Of a DNA stretch of 64,000 nt, positions 1 to 8,151 are shown one piece after another (positions within the stretch are counted from its first letter, which is position 1; each line of letters begins with the position of its first letter). Source of the DNA: Salegentibacter sediminis. Its GTDB lineage: Bacteria > Bacteroidota > Bacteroidia > Flavobacteriales > Flavobacteriaceae. The position numbers and the translations under genes were made by a program. The stretch lies in assembly GCF_002078605.1 (NCBI RefSeq), contig NZ_MSJR01000005.1, forward strand, positions 93,922-157,921. Reading direction: 5' to 3'. The notes beneath the pieces are model-generated. The model was not told where the DNA came from, made no database searches, and was given only the letters and a program-made list of their open reading frames with translations.

Positions 1-1029
1 ATCGGCAATAAAGGCAGGGAGGTTTGAAAAGCCGCCTCCATAACAACTTACCACCAAAAATATTAAAATCTGAAAGATGATCACACTGGTAATAATGGGT
101 AAGCTTAAAAATGTAACCAGCTGAATTATGAAAAAGCTAATAAAAACTGCCGGTCTGGAAATATAATCTGAAGCAGCTGCCCAACCAATTCTGCCGCCAC
201 CGTTAAATATACCCATAAGTCCTACCATTGTGGCTGCTGCTCCAGCCGATAGCCCTACTACCTGTTGAGCCATTGGGGAGGCTACCGAGATCATCATTAT
301 ACCAGCACTTGTGTTTATGAGCATCATTGTCCATAACATCCAAAAATGTTTTGTGTTCACCGCTTCTTTACCGGTAGATTGGCTGAGATCCAGTTTAATC
401 TCTTTTGTACCGGCTTTAACCGCTTCTTTCATACCAGCAGGTAACCAACCTTTTATGGGTGGTGCAATATATAAGGCAGCCAGCAACATGAATATGAAAT
501 AACAAATTCCAAGAATGTAAAAAGTGGTTGGGATGCTAAAGGCTTCCATTAAAGTAGCTGCAAGGGGAGCGGTGATAAGCGCCCCTGTACCAAAGCCCAG
601 AACTGCCATTCCGGTTGCCAGACCGCGACGATCGGGAAACCATTTTACCAGGGTAGAAACGGGCGAGATATATCCGATACCCAGTCCAAATCCACTCAGT
701 ATTCCGTAAGTAATAAGAAATAGCGGAAGAGACTCTAAGGCAACCGCCAGACCAGAGCCGGCCTGTCCCAGACCAAATAAAATAGCCGCCAAAATCGCAG
801 ATTTTCGTGGTCCACTTCTTTCAACAAACCTTCCAAATAACGCAGCCGATCCACCTCCCAACACCATCATTATTGTGAATGCCATGGTTACGGAAGAAAC
901 CGACCAACCCAAGGTTTCGGTTAGTGGAATGATATAAACACTGTAAGCGTAAGCAGCACCAATGGATAGGTGAATTCCAATAGCCGAGAGGGCAATAAGC
1001 CAACGGTTTTTGGTTGAAGAAGTTTTCAT
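1..1029 (-). CDS. OFA-type MFS transporter (C-terminus cut by window edge)
   Basis: This open frame is absent from the ORF track because it has no stop inside the window. Reading the minus strand from the ATG at 1029 gives 343 uninterrupted codons starting MKTSSTKNRWLIALSAIG. There are about eight hydrophobic segments, and an MFS loop-2/3 type signature is visible (GRFVERSGPRKSAI). The stretch YISPVSTLVKWFPDRRGLATG matches the oxalate/formate antiporter (OFA, YhjX-like) branch of the major facilitator superfamily. Such proteins exchange or import small monocarboxylates across the inner membrane; the substrate here cannot be told. Family members have about 400-430 residues, so roughly 60-90 residues lie beyond position 1. 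It follows the terminator at 1140-1170 and so probably has its own promoter. The track entries at 311, 524 and 821 are shadows. Confidence 0.85.
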   Translation of the reverse strand, partial: MKTSSTKNRWLIALSAIGIHLSIGAAYAYSVYIIPLTETLGWSVSSVTMAFTIMMVLGGGSAALFGRFVERSGPRKSAILAAILFGLGQAGSGLAVALESLPLFLITYGILSGFGLGIGYISPVSTLVKWFPDRRGLATGMAVLGFGTGALITAPLAATLMEAFSIPTTFYILGICYFIFMLLAALYIAPPIKGWLPAGMKEAVKAGTKEIKLDLSQSTGKEAVNTKHFWMLWTMMLINTSAGIMMISVASPMAQQVVGLSAGAAATMVGLMGIFNGGGRIGWAAASDYISRPAVFISFFIIQLVTFLSLPIITSVIIFQILIFLVVSCYGGGFSNLPAFIAD

Positions 1030-1139
1030 AGACTAAGTTTTTGCTAAGAATTCTGATAATGATCAGGGAATTGTTTAGAAGGAAGATAGTTTTTTAATAA
1101 AAAAACAAGAAATATTAGTAAAAACCGCTTTTGCTGAAT

Positions 1140-1170
1140 AAAAAAAATCCTGCCATATTTAGGCAGGATT
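1140..1170 (-). terminator. Rho-independent terminator after the DUF4369 lipoprotein gene
   Basis: The perfect 9-bp inverted repeat AATCCTGCC/GGCAGGATT has a 7-nt loop and is preceded on the plus strand by an A-run, which is a T-tract on the minus strand. It lies 23 bp after the minus-strand stop at 1193. Confidence 0.85.
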
Positions 1171-1192
1171 ATGTAATAGAAAAGGAGAATTA

Positions 1193-1951
1193 TTAACTGA
1201 TGTCCTCCTGAGCCTTAGTGTTTTCTTCCTGAAGTTCCCTTTGAACTTTTTCTTCCTCACGCCTTTCTTTTAAAAAACGTTCTAATTCCTTTCCGTATAA
1301 AGACTTTTGCACCTTCTTGTCTAAGGAAGTGTAAATGGTATCCAAGTACTTGATATTAGCATCGAATACTTCAGAAAGCGCTAGATAAGGGGCGATCTCC
1401 AGGTCCTTATTGTTAATCGCATAATTTACGGTATAAAGATATCGGCGTTTTAGCAGGTTCTCATATTTCTTATCGATCTCCATTAATCGCTCTTCATCCC
1501 CATCTTTTTCAGCTTCAAAACTTTCCTTGATAAGATCGAGGTTTCTGTCATTAAATCTTTTCTGAATCTTGCGGTATTCAATAAGTTTTTCCTGGTTGCG
1601 GGAGCCTATAATCTTGGCGTCTTCTTCAAATTTTTCGAGGCTTGTAGTGATGATCACTTCGCCTTTATCTGCGAAGAAATCCAGGCGATCATTGAATTCA
1701 GAATTATCTACTTTGTCCAGAGAAAGATACATCATTTGCGGACTTTCGATATATGTTTCCAGCTGGAACTCAGAATTTCCATTGATCACTACTGAATCTA
1801 AATTTACCAAAAGGGTGTCTTCTATCTTTTGAAGATATACCGTACCTTTTTTCAGACCTTTAATATTGGTCTTCACCACCAGGTTACTTTCCTTGGTTGA
1901 ACAGGCCGAAACCCCAATTAGGATCAATAAAAGAAGGCTTAATTTTTTCAT
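1193..1951 (-). CDS. DUF4369-type lipoprotein
   Basis: A 252-residue predicted lipoprotein. The track start at 1978 adds nine residues (MRPLNPKLK) before the more natural MKKLSLLLLILIGVSAC, so I start at the ATG at 1951. That N-terminus is a lipoprotein signal peptide with lipobox VSAC, so the mature protein should be anchored in the outer or inner membrane. Residues about 20-110 resemble the DUF4369 domain common at the N-terminus of Bacteroidota lipoproteins, often fused to a thioredoxin-like domain. Here no thioredoxin CxxC follows. Instead there is a charged, probably helical C-terminal half rich in E, K and R. It lies downstream of the DUF819 gene on the same strand with 52 bp between, and ends at its own terminator. 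The function is unknown. Confidence 0.75.
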   Translation of the reverse strand: MKKLSLLLLILIGVSACSTKESNLVVKTNIKGLKKGTVYLQKIEDTLLVNLDSVVINGNSEFQLETYIESPQMMYLSLDKVDNSEFNDRLDFFADKGEVIITTSLEKFEEDAKIIGSRNQEKLIEYRKIQKRFNDRNLDLIKESFEAEKDGDEERLMEIDKKYENLLKRRYLYTVNYAINNKDLEIAPYLALSEVFDANIKYLDTIYTSLDKKVQKSLYGKELERFLKERREEEKVQRELQEENTKAQEDIS

Positions 1952-2003
1952 TTTTAGTTTAGGATTTAGGGGGCGCAAATATCTTATAATTTTCGGTTTT
2001 AAA

Positions 2004-3266
2004 CTAACTCCCGGCTGCGATTTGCATTAAAATAGTAGTAAGAATAGCGCCATAGGTTCCCACCACATAACCGAAAACGGCAAGCAATACACCTACTGTT
2101 GCGAGTGATGGGTGAAAAGCCGCGGCTACCACCGGCGCCGATGCTGCACCGCCTACATTCGCCTGGCTTCCTACGGCCAGGAAAAAGTAAGGAGCCTTTA
2201 TGATCTTGGCCGTTAAGAAAAGTACGACCACGTGAATAGACATCCATACCAGACCAATCCCAATTAAGCCGGGGTTGTCAAAAACCATGGTAAGGTCCAT
2301 TTTCATCCCTATTGTTGCTACCAGTATATAAATAAAAATACTGCCCAGTTTACTTGCTCCGGTACCTTCATAACTTTTAAGTCGTGTGAAAGAGAAGCCA
2401 ATACCAATGGCAGTGGCGATAGTGATCATCCAGAAGAAATCGGAAGAAAAGGAAGAAAGAGCACTTTTCTTATCGGTAAATACTTCGAAATTGGATGATA
2501 AATATGCTGAAATCTCATCGGCACCAAAGTGCGCAATACCCACAGCACCAAAAGCCAAAGCCAACATGATCATGTAATCTGGCAAGGCCGGGTTTCTCGT
2601 TACGCTGGCCGCATAGTTGGAAACTTTGTTCTTAAGATCTTCTATTGCCGAATTATCGGCTTTTAACCAGCGGTCTATTTTGTCGGTTTTACCTATTCCC
2701 ATTAATAAGCCGGCCATTAAAAGGTTGGCAACAACGATATCTACCAGTACCATTCCTCCATAGAGATCAGGATTATATTCGTAGATTTCTAACATAGCAG
2801 CCTGGTTTGCTCCACCACCAATCCAGCTTCCTGCAATGGTAGAGAGTCCTCTCCAGATGGCATCAGGGCCAACTCCTCCCACGGTTTCAGGAGAAAATGT
2901 GGAAATAATCAAAATAGCCAAGGGTCCACCAATTACTATTCCTATGGTTCCGGCAAAAAACATAATTAATGCTTTTGGTCCCAAATTAAAAATTGCCTTA
3001 AGGTCGATACTGAGGGTCATAAGGACCAGGGCAGCTGGTAAAAGGTAGCGACTGGCTACAAAATAAAGTTGCGAAGATTGTTCATCTATTAGTCCCAGGG
3101 AATTGAAAATAGCCGGAAGTAGATAGCACATTAAAAGTGCTGGTACTACCGAATAGAATTTTTTCCAGAAACCTTCTTTTTGGGAGGAAGTGTAAAAAAC
3201 AAATCCAAGGGCTATCATTAAAAGTCCGAAGACTATCGCATCATTGGTAAAAAGGGCATTTTCCAT
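2004..3266 (-). CDS. DUF819 family integral membrane protein
   Basis: A 420-residue polytopic membrane protein with about ten to twelve hydrophobic segments. The glycine-rich motifs GSWIGGGANQAAMLE and SQANVGGAASAPVVAAAF match the DUF819 (YjcL-like) family, which resembles transporters of the ion/solute symporter type but has no established substrate. I prefer the ATG at 3266 (MENALFTNDAIVFG) over the track start at 3299, which adds eleven residues not expected in the family. Position 3299 is upstream of a short leader (CAATTTTTATTAAAC on the plus strand). The two GGGAN/GGAAS repeats about 230 residues apart suggest an internally duplicated fold. The neighbour downstream is the DUF4369 lipoprotein; no terminator separates them, so they may be co-transcribed. 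Confidence 0.85.
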   Translation of the reverse strand: MENALFTNDAIVFGLLMIALGFVFYTSSQKEGFWKKFYSVVPALLMCYLLPAIFNSLGLIDEQSSQLYFVASRYLLPAALVLMTLSIDLKAIFNLGPKALIMFFAGTIGIVIGGPLAILIISTFSPETVGGVGPDAIWRGLSTIAGSWIGGGANQAAMLEIYEYNPDLYGGMVLVDIVVANLLMAGLLMGIGKTDKIDRWLKADNSAIEDLKNKVSNYAASVTRNPALPDYMIMLALAFGAVGIAHFGADEISAYLSSNFEVFTDKKSALSSFSSDFFWMITIATAIGIGFSFTRLKSYEGTGASKLGSIFIYILVATIGMKMDLTMVFDNPGLIGIGLVWMSIHVVVLFLTAKIIKAPYFFLAVGSQANVGGAASAPVVAAAFHPSLATVGVLLAVFGYVVGTYGAILTTILMQIAAGS

Positions 3267-3381
3267 AAGAATAATTGATATAGGGCCGCCAAAATACAAT
3301 TTTTATTAAACTATTCTTAAAAGCAGAACCAGCATTTTTTAAGAAATTCCTGGAACTCTCCCTTGCGCTTAGAAAGGTATT

Positions 3382-4191
3382 TTAAAGCTTGAAAAGCTTT
3401 TTTAGGGAAGTAGCAACTCCATCCTCTGTTCCTGCATCGGTAACCATATTGGCGACTTCCAAAACTTCCCTGCGCGCATTGGAAACGGCTACCCCCATTC
3501 CTACGCCATTTATCATCTCCACATCGTTATAATTATCGCCAAATGCGATGCAGTCCTGGGGAGTTAGGTTAAAGTGATTGTCCAGCAAATACTGAATGGC
3601 CGTAAATTTTGAGATATTCTTATTGGCGATTTCCAGGTAAGTGGGTTTAGAGCGGTAGAGGTGTAATTGATCTGGATATTCTTCCTTCAAAAAATCCCTG
3701 ATGGCATCAATTTCAGCCTCGGTACCCATCGCCATTATTTTATGCGCACTTTTGCTTTCTGATTTCCATTTTTCAAGGACCTCAGCGTTGGATTTTATTT
3801 TTGGGGAAACCTGGGTATTGTGTTCTTCCCTTGCCGCCCAACGGTCCTGCTGGGGTACATACCATTCGTCATTATGATAAAGACTTAGATGGCAGTTAAT
3901 TTTCTTATTGAATTCGGAAAGGCCTGCCAGAGTGGCAAATGGAATTTCGGTAGAACTCACTGGTTGTCCATTAACCAGGATAAGTCCGCCATTATAACTT
4001 ATTATAGGCTGATCTTCAATTTCCAAATCCCGTTGAAGGTGTCGCATGGCAGCGGGCATTCTTGCAGAAATAAGCACTACCGGAAGTTTTTCCTTTACCT
4101 GTTTTAAGGTTTCGATAGTCGATGGAGAAAGCACACGGTCCCTGTTGAGTAAGGTGCCATCTATATCAGAAAAGATAATTTTGTATTGCAT
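3382..4191 (-). CDS. Cof-type HAD-IIB hydrolase (sugar/nucleotide phosphatase-like)
   Basis: A 269-residue cytoplasmic HAD-superfamily phosphatase. Motif I is FSDIDGTLL near residue 8, with Asp nucleophile and acid/base. Motif II is VLISARMP. The late motif FGDNYNDVEMI matches the GDxxND motif IV of subclass IIB (Cof/YidA-like). The middle part carries the C2B cap that fixes substrate preference, and family members dephosphorylate sugar phosphates, flavin precursors or pyridoxal phosphate. No specificity can be assigned from sequence alone. Length and ends are typical (ends KKLFKL). It is preceded by the Arc-type gene (40-bp gap) and followed by DUF819 on the same strand with 115 bp between. 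Confidence 0.9.
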   Translation of the reverse strand: MQYKIIFSDIDGTLLNRDRVLSPSTIETLKQVKEKLPVVLISARMPAAMRHLQRDLEIEDQPIISYNGGLILVNGQPVSSTEIPFATLAGLSEFNKKINCHLSLYHNDEWYVPQQDRWAAREEHNTQVSPKIKSNAEVLEKWKSESKSAHKIMAMGTEAEIDAIRDFLKEEYPDQLHLYRSKPTYLEIANKNISKFTAIQYLLDNHFNLTPQDCIAFGDNYNDVEMINGVGMGVAVSNARREVLEVANMVTDAGTEDGVATSLKKLFKL

Positions 4192-4231
4192 TAGAAATCT
4201 ATGTTGTAATCCTGGCGCGCAAGATATAAAT

Positions 4232-4393
4232 CTATTTTTTGTTTTTGGGATGTCTTTTGGCTTCTTTCAGGGTTTTATTAAGCATCCATTCTATCTGGCC
4301 GTTAGTACTTCTGAATTCATCAGCGGCCCATTTTTCGATGGCTTTCAACATCTCTTCATCTACCCTTAATGCGAATGCTTTTTTGTTGCCCAT
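4232..4393 (-). CDS. Arc-type ribbon-helix-helix DNA-binding protein
   Basis: A 53-residue protein from the ATG at 4393 (MGNKKAFALRVDEEMLKAI). The track start at 4426 would lie inside the upstream gene and adds an unrelated leader. The N-terminal beta-strand (KAFALRVDEE) followed by two helices (MLKAIEKWAADEF, TNGQIEWMLNKTLKEA) is the Arc/MetJ ribbon-helix-helix fold, and the tail is lysine-rich. Such proteins bind operators as dimers of dimers. In other Flavobacteriaceae a nearly identical small protein commonly sits right after an SPFH-domain gene. Here the alpha/beta hydrolase gene lies between the two, and its stop is 4 bp before this start, so translation is probably coupled. Confidence 0.85.
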   Translation of the reverse strand: MGNKKAFALRVDEEMLKAIEKWAADEFRSTNGQIEWMLNKTLKEAKRHPKNKK

Positions 4394-4397
4394 ACTA

Positions 4398-5339
4398 TTA
4401 ATTATCAAGATTTTTAACGAACTCAACCAGAGTCGGAATCAGATTTGGGTGTAAAGGGCGCTTAGGCTCGTTATACGATTTAGTGTTTACCAGGGCATCA
4501 TTATCCCTAATTTCCCTGAAAACGTGGTTCATATCCTGGAGCAGCACTAAATTTGAATTAGGAGCGGCCTCGTGTAATATTTTTGCTTCTGAAGTATCTA
4601 CCTGTATATCGGCGGTCCCCTGAATTATGATTACTGGAATTTCAAGTTTTGCAATTTCTTCAGCCGGATTATACTGTATCCACGAGAGCATATAAGGTTG
4701 GACGCTCGGCCTGAAAATTGATCCCAGAACCGGTTCGTAGCTGTTGGTACTTCCTTTTTCAATCAATTCATCAAAAGATTCTCTTGTATTCTGCTTAAGC
4801 CCGGGGGCCTGTTTCCCGATCTGGTCTACCACGATCTCATCGATGCTGCGGCCGGCTCCGGCAAGAGAAATAAGAGCATCTGTATTTTCGTTTGCCGCGA
4901 GAATCCCTATCAGGGAGCCTTCACTATGGCCTGCGAGAATGATCTTGCTGAATTCTCCTCTTTCCTTGAAATAGGCGGTGATGGATTGAACATCTTCTAC
5001 AAAATCTTCAAAACGCAAATCTTCTTCCTTGATTTTTAACTTGTTCATTTTAAAGATCCGCTTGTCGAACCTGAAGCTGGCAATTCCTTGTTCTGCAAGC
5101 TGATGTGTAATCTTTTTAGCAAAATCACTTTTCATCATGGATTGATTTCCATTCCGGTCGGTAGGTCCCGATCCCTGGATGAAAATCACCAATGCTTCAT
5201 TTTGGTTGACAGCGGGTTGGGTTAAAGTACCATCAATAAATTTATTGATGCTTATCTCTGTCTCTCTAAATGATTCAGTTTGTGCCAGAGCAAAATTAGT
5301 GCTCAACAGGATTATTAGCAGGAGGAGTTTCTCTTTCAT
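4398..5339 (-). CDS. Secreted alpha/beta hydrolase
   Basis: A 313-residue hydrolase with a signal peptide (MKEKLLLLIILLSTNFALAQ), so periplasmic or exported. The oxyanion-region motif VIFIQGSGPTDRNGN and nucleophile elbow AGHSEGSLIG (GxSxG, Ser) fit the alpha/beta hydrolase fold. GTADIQVD and DMNHVFR supply plausible acid Asp and catalytic His. The family includes esterases and acyl peptidase-like enzymes, and the substrate is unknown. It lies between the SPFH gene (38 bp upstream) and the Arc-type gene (4 bp downstream), so the three may form one transcription unit. Confidence 0.85.
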   Translation of the reverse strand: MKEKLLLLIILLSTNFALAQTESFRETEISINKFIDGTLTQPAVNQNEALVIFIQGSGPTDRNGNQSMMKSDFAKKITHQLAEQGIASFRFDKRIFKMNKLKIKEEDLRFEDFVEDVQSITAYFKERGEFSKIILAGHSEGSLIGILAANENTDALISLAGAGRSIDEIVVDQIGKQAPGLKQNTRESFDELIEKGSTNSYEPVLGSIFRPSVQPYMLSWIQYNPAEEIAKLEIPVIIIQGTADIQVDTSEAKILHEAAPNSNLVLLQDMNHVFREIRDNDALVNTKSYNEPKRPLHPNLIPTLVEFVKNLDN

Positions 5340-5377
5340 AATTCTATGGTCGTATTTAAATGAAATCGCTTTCAGGA

Positions 5378-6237
5378 TTAGTGATTTAAGGTTCCTGCAT
5401 TTACCACAGGAGTAGCATCTTTATCACTACACAGTACAACCATCAAATTGCTTACCATAGCCGCTCTACGTTCAGCATCAAGATCAACAAGTTCTTTTTC
5501 ACTTAATTGGTGTAAAGCCATCTCTACCATACTTACTGCACCTTCCACAATCTTATGCCTGGCTGCAACAATTGCTGTTGCCTGCTGGCGCTTAAGCATT
5601 GCGCTGGCGATCTCGTTGGCATAGGCAAGATATCCTATTCTGGATTCTAAAACTTCTATCCCCGCGATCTCCAGGCGTTCTTCCAGCTCATTTTCCAGAG
5701 CTTCGCTTACTTCGTTTACACTGGAACGCAGAGTAATATCTTCATCTAAACCTTCATCGGCAAAATTGTCATAGGGGTAGAGGCTGGCGAGTTTTCTCAC
5801 AGCGGCATCGGTTTGTACAACCACAAAATTCTCATAATTATCTACATCAAAGGAGGCTTTGTAAGTATCACGTACCCGCCACACCAGAATGGTACTAATC
5901 ATTACCGGATTGCCCAGCTTGTCGTTCACCTTTAATCTTTCACTGTCGAAGTTCCTTGCCCGTAGAGAAACTTTCTTTTTGGTGTAAAAAGGATTCACCC
6001 AAAAAAGTCCGTTTTTTTTCACTGTGCCTTTGTAATCGCCAAATAAAAGGAGCACTCTGGAGCCATTGGGATTTACCAGGATGAGCCCGGGGAGTATAAA
6101 AAGAGAGAAAATGCAATTGCCAGAAACCAGGCATTTTCAAGAATTGCAAAAACTGCAATACTCCCTATGAATAAAATAAAAAAAACAAACAGCATAACAT
6201 AGCCGTTGAAGGGTTTAAGATCTCTTTCCAGATTCAT
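5378..6237 (-). pseudogene. SPFH/band-7 domain membrane protein, frame broken by an apparent 1-base deletion
   Basis: The track shows only the distal 225 residues (from a GTG at 6055, itself an internal valine). The natural start is the ATG at 6237: MNLERDLKPFNGYVMLFVF then a second hydrophobic stretch, FILFIGSIAVFAIL. That frame stops at TAA just after the T5 run at 6098-6102 (minus-strand CTCTTTTTATAC). Adding one T restores SLFFILPGLILVNPNGSRVLLLFGDY and joins the track ORF seamlessly, for about 286 residues. This is the flavobacterial SPFH (stomatin/prohibitin-like) protein: two N-terminal membrane segments, a band-7 domain (about 60-200) and a helical tail with [17 protein letters not shown]. 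It is a membrane scaffold of unknown role. The lesion could be a sequencing error or a real mutation. Confidence 0.85.
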
Positions 6238-6336
6238 AATATTAATGGATTAGTTGATATTATTTTGATATCATAAAAATATAATATTAAATTCAATAAT
6301 GAATAAGAATTAACATTTAAATAATTCAGTCTTGTT

Positions 6337-6344
6337 TACCTTTG
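6337..6344 (+). promoter_or_regulatory. Bacteroidota -7 element for the S1/P1 nuclease gene
   Basis: TACCTTTG matches the TAnnTTTG -7 consensus of Bacteroidota sigma-ABfr promoters exactly and lies 19 bp before the ATG at 6363. The -33 element is not clear. Confidence 0.55.
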
Positions 6345-6362
6345 TCTAAAATTAAATACTTC

Positions 6363-7142
6363 ATGAGGAAATCAATTTTTATTTTATTTGCGTTACTTCT
6401 TACTAATCTTAGCTTTGCCGATAGTGACTGGGGTAAAACCGGGCATCGGACCACCGGGGAAATCGCCGAAAAACATTTGAGCAAAAAAGCCCAAAAGGCA
6501 ATAGATAAACTTCTGGATGGCCAAAGCCTCGCTTTTGTCTCTAATTATGCCGATGACATAAAGAGCGATCCCGATTATCGTAAATATGGTCCCTGGCATT
6601 ACGTGAATATCGATCCGGAAGACGAGAAATATGATCGTGAAAAGGCTAATAAAGGGGGCGATCTTATCCAGGCAATCGAAAAAAGTGTGGAGGTTTTGAA
6701 GGATAAAAATGCTTCCCGGGAAGACAAACAATTTTACCTCAAAATGCTGGTTCATTTTATGGGAGATTTGCATCAGCCGTTTCATGTAGGGCGTAGCGCC
6801 GATAAAGGCGGGAACGATATACAGGTGAGATGGTTTAATGAAGGCTCTAACATTCATAGGGTTTGGGACAGCCAGATGATCGATTCTTACCAAATGAGCT
6901 ATACCGAATTAACCGAAAACCGCAAGGAATTGACCCGGAAGGAGTTAAAGGAGATTGAAGCTGGCAGGCTACACGATTGGGTTTATGAATCGCGGGAAAT
7001 GGCCGATGTGCTTTACGATTCTGTGCAAATTGGTGAAAAATTGGGCTATGAGTACATGTACAAATGGTTTCCGAAAGTGAGGGAGCAGTTGCATAAGGGC
7101 GGAGTGCGTTTGGCAAAGGTTTTAAACGAGATCTACGGCTAA
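6363..7142 (+). CDS. Secreted S1/P1-type nuclease
   Basis: A 259-residue exported nuclease. The track starts at a TTG (6342), but MRKSIFILFALLLTNLSFA from the ATG at 6363 is a clean signal peptide and the -7 box at 6337 sits between them. The zinc ligands of the S1/P1 family can be followed: Trp and His in DWGKTGHR, Asp in NYADDIKSD, His in PWHYVNI, the HFMGDLHQPFHVG cluster, then NIHRVWDSQMI. These enzymes use three zinc ions to cleave single-stranded DNA/RNA and 3'-nucleotides. In Bacteroidota they probably serve extracellular or periplasmic nucleic acid scavenging for phosphate. It is monocistronic, ending in a hairpin at 7161-7187 that also overlaps the restored end of the convergent AlkB-like gene. 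Confidence 0.9.
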   Translation: MRKSIFILFALLLTNLSFADSDWGKTGHRTTGEIAEKHLSKKAQKAIDKLLDGQSLAFVSNYADDIKSDPDYRKYGPWHYVNIDPEDEKYDREKANKGGDLIQAIEKSVEVLKDKNASREDKQFYLKMLVHFMGDLHQPFHVGRSADKGGNDIQVRWFNEGSNIHRVWDSQMIDSYQMSYTELTENRKELTRKELKEIEAGRLHDWVYESREMADVLYDSVQIGEKLGYEYMYKWFPKVREQLHKGGVRLAKVLNEIYG

Positions 7143-7160
7143 GAAAATATAAGCAATAGG

Positions 7161-7187
7161 AAAGGCTGCCGGTTGACGGCCTTTTTT
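7161..7187 (+). terminator. Terminator-like hairpin after the S1/P1 nuclease gene
   Basis: GCCG-GTTGA-CGGC hairpin with AAAGG before it and CTTTTTT after. It overlaps the restored stop codon of the convergent AlkB-like gene (7186-7188). Confidence 0.6.
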
Positions 7188-7769
7188 AATATATTTTTCT
7201 AAAGGTAAGGTTTAGCCGCGGCCCAATCCTTTTTTTGTCCTGGGTAATTGATGTTTCCAGTGGTGTTGGGTGGGTCCTTCCATTATTAGAAGGCTGCCGT
7301 GCTTTAGCTGAATTTTTTCTTTCGAAACTTTATCGGTTTTGTGTTTGAGATGGAAGATCCTTTCGGCGCCAAAGCTAACCGAAGCGATTACGGGATTTTT
7401 GCCTAGTTCTTTTTCATCGTCAGAATGCCAGCCCATGCTATCCTGGCCGTCACGGTAAAGATTGGCAAGGCAGGAATTAAAAGTGAGTCTGGAGTAGGCT
7501 TCAACCCTCTTTTTGATCTGAACAATTTCTTTTGAAAAATCCTGAGGCTTCAGTTTGAGGCCTGAATATGTATAGTTCAAATCCTTTTCAGCAAAGAATG
7601 CACTTAATCGGGGTTGAAGATGTTCTTTGCCAAAAAGCCTGATCTTATCCTGTTTCCAGGGAATTTCCTGCTGTAGTTTTTCAAAATAAAACCTGGCTTC
7701 TTCAGAATTAAAGAATTCGGGAATATATCGAAGCCGGGCATCCTTTAAATCAAAAATTTCTGTTTTCAT
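7186..7769 (-). pseudogene. AlkB-like 2-oxoglutarate/Fe(II) dioxygenase, C-terminus frame-shifted
   Basis: The track ORF (7212-7769, 185 residues) ends TKKGLGRG and lacks the family's final strand. On the minus strand an A7 run (plus-strand T7 at 7230-7236) precedes it. With one more A the frame reads TKKRIGPRLNLTFRKIY and stops at 7186, giving the RxNxTFR motif whose arginines bind 2-oxoglutarate. The rest is intact: GWHSDDE supplies the HxD iron ligands and TQHHWKH the distal His. AlkB2/3-type enzymes oxidatively remove alkyl lesions from nucleic acid bases. As written, the protein would probably be inactive. It follows the DoxX-like gene by 2 bp, so translation is coupled. It may be a sequencing error, a genuine lesion, or frame restoration by slippage on A7. 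Confidence 0.85.
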
Positions 7770-7771
7770 TC

Positions 7772-8131
7772 TTAAATTTTAAGGTAAAACCAGGCCCACC
7801 AAATTAGGAAAAACTGTAGAGGAATTCTTAGCCATAAAGCCCATTTCGGGATTCCAGCCCCTGCTTTGGTTGAGCTAAGCATATAAAAATGAACGCTGAA
7901 AAATAGTATCAACATTAAAATTAAACCATAAATGGCGATATCTTTTGTTGCAGGGAAAAAGAGCCCGAGGCCAAGGATTATTTCGGCAAACCCGCTTAAG
8001 TACACTAGCGATTTATGCTTTGGGAGATATCGTGGCATTATGCGCATATACATTTTTGGCTTTAGAAAATGTAAAACACCCGCGAGAATATACATTAAGG
8101 CCATTGCGTACAAATGCCAGGGATAGTTCAT
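7772..8131 (-). CDS. DoxX-like small membrane protein
   Basis: A 119-residue protein with four hydrophobic helices (LYAMALMYILAGVLHF, LVYLSGFAEIILGLGLFF, IYGLILMLILFFSVHFYM, LRIPLQFFLIWWAWFYL). The loop KPKMYMRIMPRYLP is typical of the DoxX/DoxD-like superfamily of four-helix membrane proteins. Some relatives act in thiosulfate or redox metabolism, but most have no known role. Its stop is 2 bp from the start of the AlkB-like gene, so the two are almost certainly co-transcribed. Its promoter lies in the intergenic region shared with the divergent hybrid kinase (8132-8274), which carries two inverted repeats. Confidence 0.8.
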   Translation of the reverse strand: MNYPWHLYAMALMYILAGVLHFLKPKMYMRIMPRYLPKHKSLVYLSGFAEIILGLGLFFPATKDIAIYGLILMLILFFSVHFYMLSSTKAGAGIPKWALWLRIPLQFFLIWWAWFYLKI

Positions 8132-8151
8132 AGGTAGAAATTGATTATTTA

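Noticed and set aside
311-1003. Three short ORFs in the track near the left edge
   Set aside because: All lie across the uninterrupted minus-strand MFS transporter frame, which the track could not list because it has no stop in the window.
6098-6102. Programmed frameshifting in the SPFH gene
   Set aside because: A T5 run without a slippery heptamer, stimulatory stem or Shine-Dalgarno-like element is not convincing; error or mutation is simpler.
5940-6158. Track ORF opening with MQFLQFLKMPGFW as the N-terminus of the SPFH protein
   Set aside because: It is a third frame. The true N-terminus starts at 6237 and is recognised by its two membrane helices.
6393-6893. 166-residue minus-strand ORF within the S1/P1 nuclease gene
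   Set aside because: Shadow; the plus-strand protein has the full zinc-ligand series.
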